Shown: positions 1 to 10,905 of the stretch, one piece after another
Position numbering within the stretch: the first letter of the stretch is position 1
How the letters are laid out: the number at the start of each line of letters is the position of its first letter
NCBI GenBank assembly: GCA_029204045.2
Contig: CM055080.1
Span: forward strand, 10,952,741-11,016,740
Direction: 5' to 3'
Source: Tillandsia leiboldiana
Lineage: Eukaryota > Streptophyta > Magnoliopsida > Poales > Bromeliaceae
Length of the DNA: 64,000 nt
The notes under the pieces: generated by a model
Database searches by the model: none
What the model saw: the letters and a program-made list of their open reading frames with translations, nothing else
What the model was told of the DNA's origin: nothing
Translations under genes and position numbers: made by a program

Positions 1-3000
1 GTCCCTCAGCTCCGGCAATGGCGGCGGCGGCGGCGGAGAGAGGCCCCGAACCAACCCCTACCGCCGGAACCCTCGCAAGCCCCTCTCCGACGACGACGCG
101 CGCCGCATCATCCGCGCCAAGGCGGCGTACCTCAGCCGCCTCCGCCGCAACCAGGGGAGCGGCGCCGAGACGCCGCGGTGGATCCGCCGCACGCCGGAGC
201 AGATGGTGAGGTACATCGAGGGCGACCGCGACGGGCACCTGTACGGGAGGCACGTGGTGGCCGCGATCCGGACCGTGCGGGGGCTCTCGTCGCGCCCCGA
301 GGGCTCCTTCAACATGCGGGAGGTGATGGCGTCGTTCGTGGCCAAGCTCAGCTTCAGGGAGATGTGCATCGTCCTCAAGGAGCAGCGCGGGTGGCGCCAG
401 GTTCGCGACTTCTTCGACTGGATGAAGTTGCAGGTGAGCCCAAGAATTATGAAACCAAAAAACAAAAGTTAAACTTTTGGTTTGTTCTCTTATACGCCAA
501 TTATCGATTCTGAATTGGTGAAGCTACTTGTTAGCATGAGTTGGTTTTTGATCATAGATCATAAGAATTGTTGAATCGTTGGCGCTAACCATTAATCCCA
601 AAAGCTCTAGCTGTTTGAATTGCGCAACCAATTCACTTAAAGCGTACAGACACGGTGCCCACGAGTCTCGACTGGACTTAACCCACCCACCTATTCATTA
701 GGTCTATTGTTGGGCCTCTTTCTCTTTTGTCGTTATGTCTATTGTAGATCGCAGTCCCACTCAACTTATTCGTCTTCTGGGCTTATTTTCACGGAACAGA
801 AAGTTGGACCTATTTTTAATCCATAAATAAATAGCCAATAAAAATTCCTGTAATGGTAGAGGATAAAGAGTATAACATAGCATAGTTTTTGGGTTATTCG
901 AGAATAAATTGGTTTGACAAAAACAACTATCAATTAATTCTAGCATAGTTTGCTTGCTAGATTATGTTTTGATTCTTGGTTTATCGTAAATTATGCCATT
1001 TTCCACTAAGTAGTAGCTGTTCTACAATTTATGGATAGTAGCTAGTTTAAGAAATGCCTCAAGGAACTAGCGGGTTGGAATTTGGAACCCATTCTTTGTC
1101 CTACTCTTTTCAAATTTTGATTTATTTTATCGTCTTTAGGTGGTATCTTGCATCTACTATGCTTAGGTACATATTTGGAAGTGTGAATGTTGAACTAATT
1201 TGTTATCGTTCTTAACTTCTTATGCATGTTCTAGAAGTACGATAATGACAGGTAGAGACAAAAATTTCTCTATCTCAGTCGCTATTTTAACAAGCTGATA
1301 GAGTCTTTCAATGAAATGTTGCTTTAATAGGTCGTGGTAGCTGGCAAATTCTTTCAATGCATTTACGTGTTAAATTTATTCTTGATTTTATTGAGACCTT
1401 TGAGCTGAAACAGTCCTCACTGACCCTCATCAGTTGGTTGCTCGTGCAGCTGTGTTACAAACCTAGTGTTATTGTCTACACTATTGTTCTTAGGGCATAC
1501 GGCCAAGTTGGAAAGATCAAACTAGCTGAACAGATCTTTCTGGAGATGCTCGAAGCTGGTTGTGAACCTGACGAAGTGGCTTGTGGAACTCTTCTGTGTG
1601 CTTATGCTAGGTGGGGCCGGCATAAAGACATGTTGCTATTCTATTCAGCTGTTCGTAGAAGAGGTGTCTTACCTTCTATTGCCGTTTTTAACTTCATGAT
1701 TTCATCTTTGCAAAAGCAGAAGCTGCATGGAAAAGTCATCCAGTTGTGGAAGCAAATGTTGGAAGTAGAAGTAGCGCCAAATCGCTTCACTTATACAATT
1801 GTTATTAGCTCGTATGTTAAAGAAAATCTTATGGAGGAATCTTTGGATATTTTGGGGAAAATGAAGAAAGCTGGATTTATCCCTGAAGAGGCAACATACA
1901 GTCTTTTAATCAGCTTAACTGCCAAAAATGGCAAAAGGGAAGAAGCATTAAAACTTTATGAAGAGATGAGACCTTCGGGTATTATCCCAAGTAACTACAC
2001 CTGTGCCTCTCTGCTTAATCTATATTATAAGCATTCAGATTACTCGAAAGCTCTATCACTTTTTGCAGAGATGGAAAGAAATAAAATTATTCCTGATGAA
2101 GTCATTTATGGAATACTTGTTAGGATATATGGAAAACTTGGACTTTATGAGGATGCAGAAAGAACGTTTAAAGAGATTGAAACATTGGGTATTCTTAGCG
2201 ATGAGAAGACATATGTGGCGATGGCTCAAGTTCATATTAATGCTGGGAATTATGAAAAAGCATTAGAAGTTTTGGAAGTTATGAGGTCTAGAAATGTTGA
2301 ACCGTCGAATTTTGCATACAGTGCTTTACTTCGATGTTATGTTGCCAAGGAAGACGTAGCTTCGGCAGAAGCTGCTTTTCAAGCACTATCTAAAGCTAGC
2401 CTTCCTGATGCTGTTTGCTTTAATGATTTACTTGTGTTGTATGTAAAATTGGGTCTTCTTGAAAAGGCCAAGGGATTGATCTCCCAAATGAGAAAAAATG
2501 AGCTTAAATTTGATGAGAACCTCTATAAGACTGTTATGGAAGTATACTGCAGAGAGAGAAAGATCGATGATGCTGAAAAATTACTTGAAGATATGGAGAA
2601 TAATGGGTTTGTTATGCATAAAACAACTAGGGCATCGCTAATGGCGGTATATGGGAAAGCAGGAGAGCTTAGGAAGGCAGAGAATTTGTTAAGAACAATA
2701 CACGAACCGGATACCGAAGCACTTGGTGTAATGCTCCGCATTTATTTGGAAACTGGTGATAGGTATAATTCAAATGAGACCTTGAAAACCATGTTAGAGA
2801 CAAATTATGGTCTATCCGCAGCATGCCAATTGATCTGCAAATTTGCTAGGGAAGGCAAGGAACTAAACCTCTTCAAATATGAATGCTCATTGTACATTTA
2901 GTGCTTACTTTGCTTGGCTTTTGGAACAGCTTTTCTACTCTAAGAAGCAGCAACCAGGCATTTGAAAACAATAAAGTTCTGGAGCTTTTTCTGTGGTGTG

Positions 3001-6000
3001 GAGCTGAAATGAATATTTGGGCCCTTAAAGTATGAGCTCCAATTTGATGCAGAAGATGTTCGAATGATTTTAATGAAGAAGTTGTTAATGCTTTTTGAAC
3101 AGCTCAAACAATAATTCTGCTGGAGCTTCAAGCTGGCCAAAAAATCCTTAGGGTGGTCTATTTGGCATTGTTGAAGCTTTTGCAAAAGTGCTGTTTGAAT
3201 ACAGGTTGTTTTGTAGGGATCTTCCACAACAACTTCCTGCTGTAGTAGAACTAGAAGTTTCCAATTGGAGCTTCAATTTCTAGGTCCGGGAGCTCATTTC
3301 AGCTTGCAGCCACAGCATAAGCTCCACACTTTCTATTTGCAAAAATCCTCCTTGCTGCTCTTCAGAGTAGAGAATTGGGTGCAAAAGCAAGGCCAAAGAA
3401 GCATCAGTGGGTTTGGCACAACTTATGTTTTGACACACTTCTCTTCTGACTAGTCCATTTTGTACTTTATCCACAGGGAACATAGGGGCGGCTCAGTTCT
3501 TATATGACCAATTACTTAATCTAGGTTTCAGACCTGAGGACTCTGCAGCTGCTTCTTTAATTACTCGATATGGTCAAATCCAGCAGTTAGAACAAGCCCA
3601 GGATGTTTTTGAGTCGGCATCGAACTCTTTGGCAATAGGAGCAACTCTTTGTAATGCCATGGTTGATGCTTTTTGCAAATGTGGCAAAGTTGATGAAGCA
3701 AATCAACTCTACTGGGAATCAGTTAGTCTAGGCAATACGCAAGATGCAGTCACTATCAGCATACTCGTAAATGCTTTAGCTAAGCATGGTATGCATTTGC
3801 TTTTATCTTGAGTGTTCTTTTTCAGTCTTGTAGCTTGTTAGAGTAGCATAGCTGTGTACTGTTGAGAAGACTTAAACTAATTGGGATTTGGGGAGTGGGA
3901 AAAAAAAATCAACTAATGGATATACCTGAATGAAATAGAGCTAGAGTTTCATCTGAAATATAGCAGAGTGTAACAGGGCCAGATCAAATAATAGGATCCG
4001 TATTTTTGTGGGGTCAAGTTAGTTGTGTTTTGGCCGTTGTTGTCATAATTGCTGTTGATGCGAGTAATTGTACAAATAATTTGGTACAAATCATGATTTT
4101 CACGATTCATGATGTGATATCTGGAAGAACGAAATCAGTTTGGTTTGGTAGAAAGTGTCTCCGTTTTCTTCTTTTGGTACTAATTAAAATAAATATAATT
4201 CACCTGTTGAAAAATGAGAATAGTTGAGGCGAGTTCTGTATATCCTCTTTTATGTCGGAAATTCTCTGAGCATCACGTATAAAATACCATGAAAGCAGTA
4301 TATTCTGATGAGTTGCTCTGTTTATTTCGTTCAGGGAAACATCAGGAGGCAGAGCGCATTATCAATCGAAGTTTGGATGATGAAGTGGCACTTGATACTG
4401 TCGCATATAATACTTTTATTAAATCTATGCTAGATGCAGGTTCGGCGTATACCTTTTTCTACGATTAACATTATTTAGAAAAGAAGTTGGTATTTTGGGA
4501 TGATAATGAACTAATGGAACCACAAAATCCATGCAGGTAAGTTGCACTCTGCCGTCAGTATATATGATCGCATGATCTCTTCTGGTGTACCTCCATCTAT
4601 CCAAACTTATAATACAATGATTAGGTAAGTGATTTTGTTTTTTTCATTTTTCTTTCCTAATATTGGGGATCGTGATCCGTTAGCTATTTTTTCACATTCT
4701 TTCGAATTGAATATTCTAGCTCAATTTGCTTTCATACTATCGAACGTAGTGTTTATGGCCAAGGAGGCAAATTGGAGAAGGCTATTGAGATGTTTAATGC
4801 TGCAACGGACTTGGGTTTTTCGATTGATGAGAAAGCGTACACAAATATGCTTACCTACTATGGGAAAGCTGGTGAGTTTCCTTAATTTCTTATAGTTTTT
4901 TTTTTCCTTTTTTCTTTTTGTGCATACCAGAATAAAACCAACATTGAATTTATTGAAATATTTTCCTGAGAAACAATGACCTTCATAAAGTGTCTTTTAC
5001 ATATACATCCTCGCATAATTATCTTCTTAAACATATCCCCCTCAAGGATTTAAATATCCATCGGCACGGGCCATATCCACCGTGCCGTATCGTGCCAACA
5101 AGATAACAGCACAATACAGCCTCCGTGCCGATGGCACAGCTCAAATCCCTTTTTTTAAAAAAATTACTAAATAATTTTCTCAATAAACTTCAAAATATTT
5201 CATAAAGATACATAATAAGAAATTAGAAATTTTTGTTGCTAACGAAAATAAATATTTCATGCCATTATGTGTCGGTATACATGTATTTTTTGTGACCGGC
5301 ACTCATCGGCATAGCCCGGCACGCACCATGCCGTACCGTGCTGGCAAGTTTTCGGCACGATCCTATGCCACGGCACTTAAATCCTTGATCCCCCTGTAAA
5401 TTCTGAATTTGCTGAGACATATATATGTAAATAGAAATATGGAGTGGTATAATTGTATGCCTCAATAATGTATGCTGGGATGTCTATTGTTTTCAAACTC
5501 TGCAGGTAGGTGCCAGGAGGCATCTCTATTATTCAGTAAAATGAAGGAAGATGGAATTATACCTGGAAAGGTATGTGGATATTGATATTAAATATTAATT
5601 TAGAGATAAATATAGTTTTTGACATGATCCTGCTCATTAATAGGATATCCATATAAAATTAATCTGATTCTAGCTATATCAGATATTAGTTTCTGTCATG
5701 TCTTTTGCATTAATAGATTCAAAACAGCATTTTCTATAAAGAAATACTTTTTTGGGAAGTAACTTTTGCCTTCTGCATTATGATTTATATCAATTTTTGT
5801 TTTCTTAAATTGCCATGCAGATCAGTTACAATTCCATGATCAACGTCTACGCCACTTCTGGTCTACACCACGAAGCGGAAAACCTTTTCCAAGAGATGCT
5901 GGAAAATGGCTACCTTCCCGATTCTTTTACCTATCTCGCATTAATCCGAGCCTACACCGAAAGCGGAAATTACTTCAAGGCGGAGGAAACAATTCATAAA

Positions 6001-6429
6001 ATGCTAGGTGAAGGGATAACTCCGTCGTGTTCCCATTTCAATCACCTCATTTTCGCCTTCATAAAGAAAGGGCTTATTCTAGAAGCCCAAAGAATGTGCA
6101 ACCAAATGAAGCAAATGGAGTTAGCTCCTGATTTGGCTTGTTGTAGAAGTATGATGAGGGCTTATTTGGATTACGGTCTTATAAACGAAGGCGTTTCTTT
6201 CTTTGAGACAATCAACGAGTCTATAAAGCCCGACGGTTTCATCTTCAGTGCGGCTGTCCATCTTTACGAGTACGCGGGAAAAGAATCCGAAGCTGGGGAT
6301 ATTTTCGACACGATGAATATATTAGGTCTCTTGTTTCTGAGAAATTTAAGGGTCGGAGCGAAGTGTGAAACTGCATCGGAAGCTAACATTGGAATTCAAA
6401 CTGAGGGCGGGGAAGTACATTGTATATAG
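1..6429 (+). CDS. EMB976: PPR protein, EMB976-like (5'-partial)
   Basis: Large pentatricopeptide-repeat protein. Such proteins bind organellar RNA with tandem helix-turn-helix repeats of about 35 residues. My exon model is <1-433, 1450-2854, 3477-3788, 4335-4439, 4537-4624, 4750-4871, 5506-5570 and 5821-6429. All phases join and give 1,045 visible residues; the true start lies left of the window. Exon 1 encodes a basic N-terminus with the motif RTPEQMVRYIE and then FFDWMKLQ. Exon 2 begins LCYKPSVIVYT at position 1450, so the open frame upstream of it (from 1357) is intron. Repeats of the type YTIVISSYVK...EESLDILGKM and YGILVRIYGKLG...DAERTFKEI run to the end. The last exon starts ISYNSMINVYA. 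The order and exon-end motifs match my recollection of Arabidopsis At5g27270 (EMB976, embryo-defective). Intron 2 uses a GC donor (2855-2856); the other introns are GT-AG. No DYW or E domain is visible, which fits the P class. Confidence 0.87.
2855..3476 (+). other. GC-AG intron of the PPR gene
   Basis: Exon 2 must end after GAAG at 2854, giving donor AG|GCAAGG. The acceptor is ...ATCCACAG at 3476. Joining at these points restores the phase (1 nt + 2 nt) and gives ...FAREGNIGAAQFLYDQ, which continues the repeat pattern. No GT donor nearby preserves the frame, and the exon-2 frame stops at 2899 without splicing. Confidence 0.75.
5043..5387. mobile_element. hAT-like nonautonomous element (copy 1) in PPR intron 6
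   Basis: The termini are inverted: CAAGGATTTAA at the left and TTAAATCCTTG at the right. The element is flanked by a perfect 8-bp duplication ATCCCCCT (5035-5042 and 5388-5395), the size typical of hAT transposition. The interior is rich in GGCACGG/CCGTGCC motifs around an AT-rich core and has no coding capacity. A second copy lies at 27255-27564 in a SCAMP intron. Confidence 0.8.
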
Positions 6430-7954
6430 GCAAATATAGTGGACAGCTTCGACGAAGCGGCATCGAATGAATTCTGGTATGTCTAAGAAACTGCGATATA
6501 ATTTACTACTGGGTGATAAGGTTACTTATTTGAATTGGTGACACACAAAGAGATTGGTGACATACACATACGAGATTGAGATCGAGATCGAGATCGAGGT
6601 CGAGAGATCGAAAGAGATATATTGGGGAATCATCGGGCCAAGGATCGGACAGGCATGCTCCAACTGCAGGCCATTTGCATGAAGAATCCATCCCTCTTTT
6701 TCTGATTTTGCAGTTTAAAAGGATATTTTAGTCTCGAATTGCAGAAACAGAAAATTGTAGGTTAAAACTGCAAAATCGAAAAGATTAATGTGTATTACCT
6801 CCGCAAAATCCCCCGAAAGCTTGAGATCGAGAACTTACGGGCCCATGAAGCTGAAAAATTTTGCTTGCTGATGAGAACAAGTAAGTCCCTTTTCGTCGAA
6901 AACTTGGATCTCTGTTACTGTTTCAAATGTGCTAGAATAGAACAGTTAAGTACACATGATCCATAATTTTTTCTTCTGGGGAGCTAAATTGAAGTGCATT
7001 AAACACAAAAATCTGCTAGAAAATAAGGTGGATGGCGTAAAATTCTTCGCATTTTCTCTTTGGTTTTATGTGCATTGTTATACTCTGCTTGCAAATAACT
7101 ATTGTGAGTTATTCTTATCAAAAAGTACATTATATTACTAGCTATTTTCTTGGTTTCATTCTTGAGTATGGATATGATTAATCAAATTATGTGTACATAT
7201 TGGGCAAAATTCTGATTTGGATTCGGATTTCGAGTTAGAATTTTTCCTGAATTTGGATTCAGATTCGGTTTCATTTTCGCCTCTCGAGCCGAATTTACAT
7301 TATTCGAATTCAAAACAGGTTTTGATATATTTTCTATATGTAACATTTCTGTTGAGTTCCATATTTGGCACTTTGTCTTTACAAGTTTCTCAATTTCTTT
7401 TATCTTTTTTTTAAAATTTTTTTTTTTATAAATTTTAAAAACCTTATATATTGTCATATCTTTTTTTGCTTTTAGTTCTTTATATTTGTTAAATATTGGA
7501 CTTTTTTTTTCATATAATACTATAAAATTTTATAATTGACTAAATAATCTTAAAAAAATTATTTGGTCAAGTAACTTTTTTAATTTTTTGCACGATGAAT
7601 CGTTTATCGTTTTTTTTTTTTTTTTTTAAGACGATGAATAATTCACCGCTTTTAAGAGGTTTCTAGATAGCACGAACATTTCTAGATATTTTAAATGTCA
7701 TTCACAGTCACTTTGTATGACGTAGGGACGCATTGTTCAACGATTTGGACTAGAATTTAAGATATTTATTGGAAATTTGTCATATAAAGTGATTATTATG
7801 AATATAATTTGAGATATGTATTAAAAATTTGTCATATAAAATGATTATGAATAGAATTTGAGATATTTATTGGAGATTTATGATAGAATTTAGGGTTAGG
7901 ATGATAATGCCCCTCTTCTAGTATATGCCATTGTGCTATCAAATTATGTATATA
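6430..7954. other. 3' flank of the PPR gene and AT-rich spacer
   Basis: No convincing gene. It starts with the probable 3' UTR. There is a short GAGATC-type repeat at about 6575-6615. Diverged tandem repeats of about 60 bp built on 'agaatttgagatatttattgg' occupy about 7748-7896. Poly-T runs occur near 7400-7625. Confidence 0.6.
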
Positions 7955-7990
7955 CTAGTGGAGTACCCGCGCTTCGCTGCGGGCAAAAAA
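7955..7990 (-). repeat. Helitron 3' terminus: hairpin plus CTAG
   Basis: On the minus strand the sequence is a GC hairpin (stem CCCGC/GCGGG, plus-strand 7966-7970 with 7979-7983), then TACTCCA and terminal CTAG (7955-7958), then host T (complement of A at 7954). This is the standard Helitron replication terminator followed by CTRR. Confidence 0.8.
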
Positions 7991-8305
7991 CAAAAATATA
8001 CAAAACACAAAGTAGTAAACAGACAGTAAAAGAGCAGTAAGTCCCACCATAGTAATATTTCATTTAATAAAGATTATGAAAAGACGGAACTATTTAAGTA
8101 GATGTTCATATCTTAGACAAAATTCGTACAAAACGTATACGTAATAAAAAAAATAGTGAGAAGCACGAATAGTAATTTTTCATTTCTTGTCTTCAGCGGT
8201 AGAGGCAGACTCATCAAACCTACAAATTAATTGGCACAATTGAATACAGTTAATATTGTGTGCAATAATATGTAAGTATGTAATGATATTAATGTAGTTT
8301 AGATT

Positions 8306-9793
8306 TTACGTGAGTCGGATCCTCTTAGCATGTTGGATTTCAGATAAGTCGGTAGGAAGCTGTCCCGACCTGATTATAAATTAATAGGGAAAACAAAAAA
8401 AGAAGGAACAAAACATTACATAAAATATGAATCTGCGTATAAAAATTTATTTTAACCATCAAGAGGATAGTTTGATTACCCTGAGGAACATTCAGTACTC
8501 GGCGATGGCTCAACAAATATTTCTTTTTGGATTTGTTTGTCGGTCTCAGGTGAATGCACCTGTTCTTCACATTTGATAAGCAAAGGTGGTACTATAGGAG
8601 CCTTTCCCTTTGTATTTGAGTATAACGTAAAAATTTTGATCACTTTAAAAGTTGGGAAACTGGATGTAAATTTGAGTGCGTCAGGTACAATCTGAAAAAT
8701 ATGCATCTGACCAATAACAGTTTTAATTGCAGGCGGAAGGGAGAACTGATCTGATCCCGGTAAGATAGCTAAATTTTGAGCCGGAATACGAATAAGTTCC
8801 TGTGCTATCTTTCCGAAAACAATAAAGTTAGCCGTACCACTACCATCGTCAACAATAATATTCAATTTGTACCTAATCAAAAAAGGAAGACAATTAACCA
8901 TAATTTATGTTTAACTGAAATTAAGTTCAAATGTAAAATGTATACATTAATATAATTTAGAATTAAAATTATTACCATGGTATAGGAGCCTGATCGTTTT
9001 GGTTACAACTTGAGCACCGGAAAGTATCATCGTATGTTTTAATAGCTGCCTTACAGTTACGGCATGCTTTGTACCACCATCCAAATGAGGTATCAACGTC
9101 AACAACTTTAGCTTGACATGTGAACTTAACGTTCTGAAAGAAAAGGGTGTATGCGTGTATACACATACATATAAAGCAGTGGGGAAAAAATGAAGGGGAA
9201 AAAATGAAAAATGTCTGTATTATAAGGGAAGCAAATACCTGCATGGTAGAAACGTCGTAATCTAACAATTCACACACGGTTTTTCTGTTATAGCTCATTT
9301 CTTCTTGAGGGCTGATAAGTTGGTCATGACTGGTATCAATTCGTTGTATTGAATTATCTGTAGGTTGTAAACTGCAAAGGATAATTTAAAAGTAAATAAA
9401 AGCAGTACAAAACGGCAAGGGAAAAGGAAATAAATAATTAATTTCAAAACCTATTTAGCAATTCTGAAACTTCTGGAATCTCCAAATCAAAGTATATCTT
9501 TGAAGCCGAACACGTTGATAAATGCATCTTATCTACAGGCAGAATATTAAATACAGAATCAACAATAGATGTAATTATAGAAGTAAAGTTATTGTATTGT
9601 AAATATAGTTGCAAACCTCTAAACGATCGGATTGTCATTCCAGCAAGGATTATTATAATTGGAACGTTTTTTTCTTTTTCTGAAACACAGTTATCATCGA
9701 AATCCAATGCAAATTTATCCCATAATGTAATTGATAGAGTGTTCCTCCTGTGCAAGAAAGCAAATAATATTCTACACATATGAGTAAATAAAA

Positions 9794-9890
<97 letters not shown>

Positions 9891-10758
9891 AATAAACCAA
9901 CAACATGTAAATAACGTAATTTAGATTTAATTGTAAACAATGTGAGAAAAAACTGACTCTAAATCTTGGATTTCTAAATTTCTAATGGGAGTAAGCGTCT
10001 GTCCAACATATTTCTGCGTAATATCACCGACAGCCGTAACTTGTCCTAGAACATCTGTAACATATGTAAGATATAAACATTAGTATGGAATGAATAGGAA
10101 TATTATCAAATTTTGGATTTCACAAAATAAATGGGGAATTTATTAGTACCGAATGAATAGGAATATTATCAAATTTTCGACCGTACAAAACAGATGTGGA
10201 ATTCTGTAAATAAACAGTACCAGCGAGAACAGCATCGTTGTATCTCTGTTTCTCAAGTTGAGAAAAGGCCAGGAAAGTAAAGCTGTATAAAGGGATGTCC
10301 TTACTATCTTCTTCAAGTAAGGTCAGAGAGGTCCATTTATTTATTTGAAGCATATAAAGGCGTTCGACAGCAGCATATTTCTTCTTTGTAGGGATGACAC
10401 TGAATTTCTCTATCAGATATACGCTACCTTCTGTAAGTCGACATCTAACTTCTTCGGCATCTTTTTTTCGGATCGTCCCTTGTAAAGAATAGCCCTTAAT
10501 GTAATTGAAATAATATCATAATAGTGTCATTTCTAAAATGGGAAAAAAATATAAGTGATATGCGATAGTAAATAAGGAGATGCAATTATTTTTCGTGATG
10601 TTTAATGTTCCCACCTTTTCATCCACTAACAGGCAATCTAGACTAAATATATCGTTTCTCAGAAATGGAGCAGTTGATTCCCATATTCGGCATATGCGGA
10701 CTTTGATTTTGCAGTCCTGTCGTTGTAGTGATAATTCCGATAACGGTACATATTCCAT
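8306..10758 (-). CDS. Helitron-encoded RPA1-like single-strand DNA-binding protein
   Basis: Homologue of the large subunit of replication protein A. It presumably coats single-stranded DNA during rolling-circle transposition. Minus-strand exons in my model: 10758-10615, 10494-10221, 10054-9958, 9747-9451, 9371-9239, 9133-8976, 8872-8480 and 8369-8306. All are GT-AG and phases agree, giving an uninterrupted 519-residue protein starting MEYVPLSELS. OB-fold signatures include VTAVGDITQKYVG followed by RNTLSITLWDKFA, then SASKIYFDLEIPEVSELLNR. A four-cysteine zinc element (about residues 339-358, CRNC...CSSC) precedes WYKLNIIVDDGSGTANFIVFG, matching the C-terminal DNA-binding domain of RPA70. The intron at about 9750-9955 holds a (TA)n tract. 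RPA-like genes are known partners of RepHel in plant Helitrons. The last small exon is the least certain. Confidence 0.85.
9797..9889. repeat. (TA)n microsatellite in the RPA-like gene intron
   Basis: About 90 bp of nearly pure TA between exons 3 and 4 of the RPA-like gene. Apparent reading frames of alternating Ile-Tyr here are artefacts of the repeat. Confidence 0.95.
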
Positions 10759-10905
10759 GATAGGTTATAAAATTACCTACAAAATGCAAGTAGAGAAAGT
10801 AAAGATTAGGGAATAAAATATGTTTATTATTGTGGGAAATATTTACATATTGTATTGAACGGCATAAAATACCACGTATAATAATACACAATAAACAATC
10901 GAGTA

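Noticed and set aside
1357..1449. Start codon at 1357 for the long PPR frame
   Set aside because: This 31-codon stretch is intron 1; joining exon 1 at 433 to 1450 gives continuous PPR protein sequence.
9653..9940. 95-codon minus-strand frame with a poly Ile-Tyr stretch
   Set aside because: It runs across the (TA)n intron of the RPA-like gene and out of frame through its exon.
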